From the NCBI GenBank assembly GCA_047606825.1, contig JASGDY010000113.1, positions 1 through 64,000 on the forward strand: a stretch of DNA of 64,000 nucleotides, read 5' to 3'. Of the stretch, positions 61,401 through 64,000 are shown in pieces. How positions within the stretch are numbered: the first letter of the stretch is position 1; each line of letters begins with the position of its first letter. Source of the stretch: Rhizosphaericola sp047606825 (GTDB taxonomy: Bacteria; Bacteroidota; Bacteroidia; Chitinophagales; Chitinophagaceae). Position numbers and translations under genes: made by a program. The notes below the pieces were generated by a model. It did not search any database. It was given only the letters and a program-made list of their open reading frames with translations, and was not told the DNA's origin.

Positions 61401-61680
61401 GGCGAAAGAAGCCGCCAGCCTACGTATGCGCCCCATCATCATGACAAGTGTTGCGATGGTCGTCGGTATGGTGCCGATGGCTTCCGGCCTGTCCGAATCC
61501 GGCGACCAGACTGCGCCACTGGGCCGTGCGGTCATTGGCGGATTGGTTTGTTCCACTTTTGCTGCATTGTTGATTTTACCGTTGGTATATGCTTGGGCAA
61601 AAGGAAAAACGAGCCGGGTTTCCGTTTCGCTTGACCCGGAAGACAAGGAAAGCCAGTATTATGTGGAAGTAAAAAGTTAA
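58453..61680 (+). CDS. RND efflux permease (AcrB-like)
   Basis: 1075-residue inner-membrane proton-driven pump of the RND superfamily. Twelve helices lie in two homologous halves, each with a large periplasmic loop; the start LRKPITILVLVAALIFFGIGAV and KKIKIDIFPNIDLPVIYISHPYGG are family hallmarks. In helix 4 the proton-relay pair is D401-E402 (AIGILVDESTVTIENIH) where drug pumps such as AcrB have Asp-Asp. The helix-10 region reads SVGVSISNAVLLVSNAELL. The linker between halves (about 490-525) is highly charged. Substrate unknown; lies between tolC and hlyD homologues. Confidence 0.92.
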   Translation: MGLIKTALRKPITILVLVAALIFFGIGAVKKIKIDIFPNIDLPVIYISHPYGGYTPSQMEAFFAKNYVNTLLYVSGLKSIETKNIQGLTLIKLTFYQGTNMAQAAAEVTAFSQRSQANFPSGSQPPFILRFDASTLPVGQLVLSSPKRTVNELQDLANVYVRPNFNTIPGLVSPAPFGGNARTIVIKVNPELMRQHGISPDQIVTALRNNNQATPSGNVHIGNYNYVTPINTTIDKIQDFGNIPIYTQNGVANIYLKDIATIDDDADITQGYVLVNGKRSVYLPVTKSSSASTWSVVQGLRKAIPTFQAQLPPDVKVSYEFDQSVQVMNAVKSLMTEGAIGAVLTGLMVLLFLGDPRGALIVIITIPTCIISAVFFLNLFGQTINIMTLSGLALAIGILVDESTVTIENIHQHLDMGKPKALAIWDACQEIAFAKLLVLFCILAVFAPAFTMQGIPGSLFLPLSLAIGFSMITSYFMAQTLVPILSNWMLKVHKHKHEKNVLEEPEAERKSELAMREDTNDNGKVSGFERFHQRFVRFITRLFRIKKSAIIVYLVVAFAVVGLLVTHIGRDILPYSNAGLFQVRLRAPDGTRVEVTENYVLKTLEQLNQQVGKDNIKISSAMVGMHGGAFSTNPIYLFMAGPQEAVLQVAFKEDYKVNMDEFKDAFRARMKKVLPELKLSFEPIELTSKILAQGSPTPIEVQIKGKNKEQDAEYAEKVVAKLKAIPYLRDVQIDEAIHYPAINVNIDRVRAAQLGTDVNTVARSLIAATSSSRYTEKNLWIDTKINNSYNVQVQIPINQMNSLQSIKEIPVVPNQARPLLQDLATVTFDTTEGEIDDIGALPILNVTANLYKKDLGTATDDVTKAVNSIGELPRGLTMSVMGQSPVLTDTLDSLQSGLLVAIIVIMLMLTANFQSFKVSLVVLSTVPAVLAGSLLLLKLTGCTLNLQSYMGMIMSVGVSISNAVLLVSNAELLWKSGMSAMEAAKEAASLRMRPIIMTSVAMVVGMVPMASGLSESGDQTAPLGRAVIGGLVCSTFAALLILPLVYAWAKGKTSRVSVSLDPEDKESQYYVEVKS

Positions 61681-61751
61681 AAGGAAAAAGTAAAAAAATT
61701 GTGCTGTAGTCTTTCCATTTTCAAATTACCAAATTTTCAAATTGAAAAATC

Positions 61752-62903
61752 ATGTCCCATACATTTAAAAATATCGTACTCGCTGCCGGTTGCAGCCTAT
61801 TGCTGTTGCAGTTTGTAGGCTGCAAGTCCGACGAAGAAAAAGAAGCAAAAAGAGTCGCCCAAGCCCAAAAGGAGCAGGAAAAAAACAAGGCTCCCGAGGA
61901 AGTTTTCCTGTTGCGGAAAGGTACGTTGACAACAGACCTGCAAATTCCCGGCGAACTGGTTTCCTACCAAAAAACGGACATTTACGCCAAGGTCAACTCC
62001 TTTGTCCAAAAGGTTTCCGTGGATGTCGGCAGCCAAGTCCGCAAAGGACAGTTGTTGGCAGAAATGGTCGCACCTGAGATTTCATCCCAGATTTCCGCCG
62101 CCTATTCCCGTTGGAAATCCCAACAGTCCACCTATACGGCGAGCAAGGCGTTTTACAACAGGTTGCTGGAGACGAGCAAGACGCCGGGAACGGTTGCCGG
62201 CAACGACCTGGAACAGGCGGAGGCACGTGCCAATTCGGATTATGCGCAGTTGACCGCCGCCAAGGCATACTATGACGAGATGAAAGTAACGCAGTCCTAC
62301 CTGACGATAAGAGCACCTTTTGACGGTGTGATTACCGCCAGGAACATCAACCAAGGCGCGTATGTCGGATCGTCGGGAAGCGGCGATGCCTTGCCGATGC
62401 TGACTTTGCAGCAGCAGGATCACATGCGGCTTGTTATTTTTATCCCCGAAGGTTATACTTCCGTGATACATGTAGGCGATACGTTGCAGTTTACGACATC
62501 ATTTCTGGCTGGGCAGGTTTTCAGCGGGAAGATTGCGCGTCGGGCTAGCGCGCTGGATCAGAAACTCCGTACCGAAAGAGTAGAAATGGACGTCTATCCC
62601 AAAGGCAGCAACAAGACTTTGTTGCCCGGTATGACTGTTGAGGTCAGTATGCCTTTGCCTATGAACGAAGCTTCGTTTATCGTTCCGAAGACTGCGGTCA
62701 TCAATTCTGATGCGGGTATCCGGCTCGTGCGCGTCAGGGACGGTAAGTTTCAGTACGAAAAGGTTTCTTTGGGCAAGTCCGACGAGAAGCGCATCCAGGT
62801 TTTTGGTAACTTGAATGTCAACGACACGATCGTGTTGAGCAGTTCCGAAGAGCAGCGTGAGGGAGACGATGCTGGAAAAGTGATCTTGAGTCAGAAGTTT
62901 TAG
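61752..62903 (+). CDS. Efflux periplasmic adaptor lipoprotein (HlyD/AcrA family)
   Basis: 383-residue membrane-fusion protein linking the RND pump to the TolC channel. A lipobox LQFVGC gives a lipidated C24. A charged linker (KSDEEKEAKRVAQAQKEQEK) is followed by the first half of the lipoyl domain (LVSYQKTDIYAKVNSFVQKVSVDVGSQVRKGQLLAEM), a helical hairpin (about 105-175), the second lipoyl half (LTIRAPFDGVITARNINQGAYV), a beta-barrel and a membrane-proximal domain. It is 71 bp after the pump gene and closes the operon. Confidence 0.92.
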   Translation: MSHTFKNIVLAAGCSLLLLQFVGCKSDEEKEAKRVAQAQKEQEKNKAPEEVFLLRKGTLTTDLQIPGELVSYQKTDIYAKVNSFVQKVSVDVGSQVRKGQLLAEMVAPEISSQISAAYSRWKSQQSTYTASKAFYNRLLETSKTPGTVAGNDLEQAEARANSDYAQLTAAKAYYDEMKVTQSYLTIRAPFDGVITARNINQGAYVGSSGSGDALPMLTLQQQDHMRLVIFIPEGYTSVIHVGDTLQFTTSFLAGQVFSGKIARRASALDQKLRTERVEMDVYPKGSNKTLLPGMTVEVSMPLPMNEASFIVPKTAVINSDAGIRLVRVRDGKFQYEKVSLGKSDEKRIQVFGNLNVNDTIVLSSSEEQREGDDAGKVILSQKF

Positions 62904-62937
62904 TTTAGTTGAATGTTGCGCTTGAAGGATTCATCTC

Positions 62938-62976
62938 TTTTCCGTGGTTCGTGTCTGCACGAACCACGGAAAAACT
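62938..62976. terminator. Terminator after the efflux operon
   Basis: Arms 62938-62953 and 62958-62973 pair perfectly over 16 bp with a TCTG loop; outer pairs are TTTT/AAAA. Core CCGTGGTTCGTG. Confidence 0.75.
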
Positions 62977-63073
62977 TTTCGTCTTTGCTCCGTTGCGGTC
63001 TTTGCGTGAAAAATTCCTGTTATTGGCGAATAGCTGGTCATTGGCTATTTTTACTTTTTTTTACTTCAATATA

Positions 63074-64000
63074 ATGAAAGCAAACGTAATCGTCGAAAGA
63101 CCGGAAGGAAATACACTGGAATGGAAAGACTATGCCGACCCAACCATTGGCGGTGATGAAATATTGATTGACGTAAAAGCCGCTGGTATCAACAGGGCCG
63201 ACGTGTTCCAACGTAAAGGGCACTATCCCGCTCCCGCTGGTGTGCCGCCCGATATTCCGGGGCTGGAGGTATCGGGCATCGTGGAAGCCTGTGGCGAGAA
63301 CGTGACGATGTGGAAGCCGGGCGACAAAGTCTGCGCACTGTTGGCCGGCGGCGGCTATGCCGAAAAAGTGAAAGTGCAGGAAGGGCAATGCCTGCCCATC
63401 CCGCCCAACCTTTCCTTTGTGGAAGCGGCGAGTCTGCCAGAGACGGTGTTCACGGTCTGGTCCAATGTTTTCCAGCGATGCCATTTGCATAAAGGCGAAA
63501 CTTTTCTAGTGCATGGCGGCACGAGTGGTATCGGCATCACGGCTATCCAGTTGGTGAAACTGTGGAACTGCAGGGTTTTCACAACGGTTGGCAGCAAAGA
63601 AAAAGTCGATGCTTGTCTGGCGCTCGGTGCGGATAAGGTCGTGAACTATAAAGACCAGGATTTTGAACAGGAAATTGGGAAAGACCAGGTTGATGTCATA
63701 TTGGACATGGTCGGTGGCGATTATTTCGGCAAAAACATCAACCTGTTGAAACCGGAAGGCCGCCTTGTCTATATCAATGCCTCCAATGGCAACAAGGTCG
63801 AACTCAACATCGGTAAACTGATGCAAAAAAGGCTATACATTACAGGCAGCACCTTACGCCCACGGGAATATGCTTTCAAGAAAAGCCTCACGGAAGAAAT
63901 ACGCCAACAAGTCTGGCCATTGGTTGAAAAAGGCTCGTTTAAACCTGTCATTTACAAAACCGTTCCTATATCGGAAGCTTTGACGGCACAGCAGATTATG
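63074..64000 (+). CDS. NAD(P)H-quinone oxidoreductase, PIG3/QOR-like (3' end cut by window)
   Basis: Zinc-free medium-chain dehydrogenase/reductase. The 309 residues visible start MKANVIVERPEGNTLEW and include KAAGINRADVFQRKGHYPAPAGVPPDIPGLEVSG, the substrate/cofactor entry region, LLAGGGYAEKV, and the Rossmann motif VHGGTSGIGITAIQL (about 155-169). The pattern RADVxQRxGxYPPP is that of the PIG3 quinone oxidoreductase branch. About 15 residues are missing compared with the usual 325. It is a separate unit after the efflux terminator. Confidence 0.9.
   Translation, partial: MKANVIVERPEGNTLEWKDYADPTIGGDEILIDVKAAGINRADVFQRKGHYPAPAGVPPDIPGLEVSGIVEACGENVTMWKPGDKVCALLAGGGYAEKVKVQEGQCLPIPPNLSFVEAASLPETVFTVWSNVFQRCHLHKGETFLVHGGTSGIGITAIQLVKLWNCRVFTTVGSKEKVDACLALGADKVVNYKDQDFEQEIGKDQVDVILDMVGGDYFGKNINLLKPEGRLVYINASNGNKVELNIGKLMQKRLYITGSTLRPREYAFKKSLTEEIRQQVWPLVEKGSFKPVIYKTVPISEALTAQQIM

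Overview
The window reads as chromosomal DNA of a member of the Bacteroidota, most likely order Chitinophagales (family Chitinophagaceae or close; the genus cannot be fixed from sequence alone). Reasons: many genes are preceded by the Bacteroidota -7 box TAnnTTTG rather than an E. coli-type -10, Shine-Dalgarno sequences are weak, and the gene set is characteristic (PafA phosphatase, Porin_10 family protein, FucP/GluP-type sugar carrier, DUF3467, DUF6427, an MG2/TonB-plug protein, CarboxypepD_reg proteins, TolC-RND-HlyD gene order). No rRNA, tRNA, CRISPR array, transposase or prophage gene was found; the mobile-looking content is short non-coding repeats.

Layout. 0.1-3.6 kb: amino-acid and sulfur metabolism (aromatic aminotransferase, a stand-alone DsbD-alpha domain, a cysteine synthase) divergent from an Lrp/AsnC regulator. 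3.8-8.7 kb: xseA-xseB, glgB, a small membrane protein and a SprT-like metalloprotein. 8.7-12.4 kb: two exported proteins of unclear role, the second a PIG-L/LmbE-type deacetylase homologue that has lost its metal-binding motif. 12.5-16.7 kb: xylose catabolism (LacI-type regulator, xylulokinase, xylose isomerase). 16.8-18.4 kb: an AT-rich divergent pair, LysR regulator and MdaB-like quinone reductase. 18.7-26.4 kb: housekeeping and secreted enzymes (RRM RNA-binding protein, PafA phosphatase, M28 peptidase, acetyltransferase, CcmB, thymidine kinase, a disordered conserved protein). 26.5-33.4 kb: putative porin, sugar carrier, luciferase-like monooxygenase, FAD-dependent dehydrogenase.

33.5-42.1 kb is a surface-polysaccharide cluster on the + strand: Wzx-type flippase, polysaccharide pyruvyl transferase, GT4, O-antigen ligase/polymerase, two GT2 and one DUF1972-type GT4. 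Several genes overlap or nearly touch, and the initiating sugar-phosphate transferase is not in the window. 42.2-50.3 kb: small membrane protein, inorganic pyrophosphatase, MG2/TonB-plug protein, DUF3467 protein, proline-catabolic P5C dehydrogenase, SirB1-like protein, DUF6427 membrane protein. 50.5-56 kb: K+ transporter kup, replicative helicase dnaB, then rpsF-rpsR-rplI. 56.2-62.9 kb: a short exported protein followed by a TolC-RND-HlyD tripartite efflux set; the window ends inside a quinone oxidoreductase gene.

Most notable non-coding structure: a 134-bp element with terminal inverted repeats and a long central palindrome, present twice in opposite orientation (one copy supplies the last codons and stop of the quinone reductase); two further elements with terminal inverted repeats; a family of REP-like hairpins sharing pieces between at least four intergenic regions; unusually long perfect intergenic stem-loops (stems of 20 bp or more); an orphan terminator with a promoter-like box upstream that suggests a small RNA near 30.5 kb; a cluster of DnaA-box-like sites in front of dnaB; and one exact Bacteroidota consensus promoter (TTTG-N19-TAnnTTTG) in front of kup. 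I found no convincing new multi-gene defence or signalling system.
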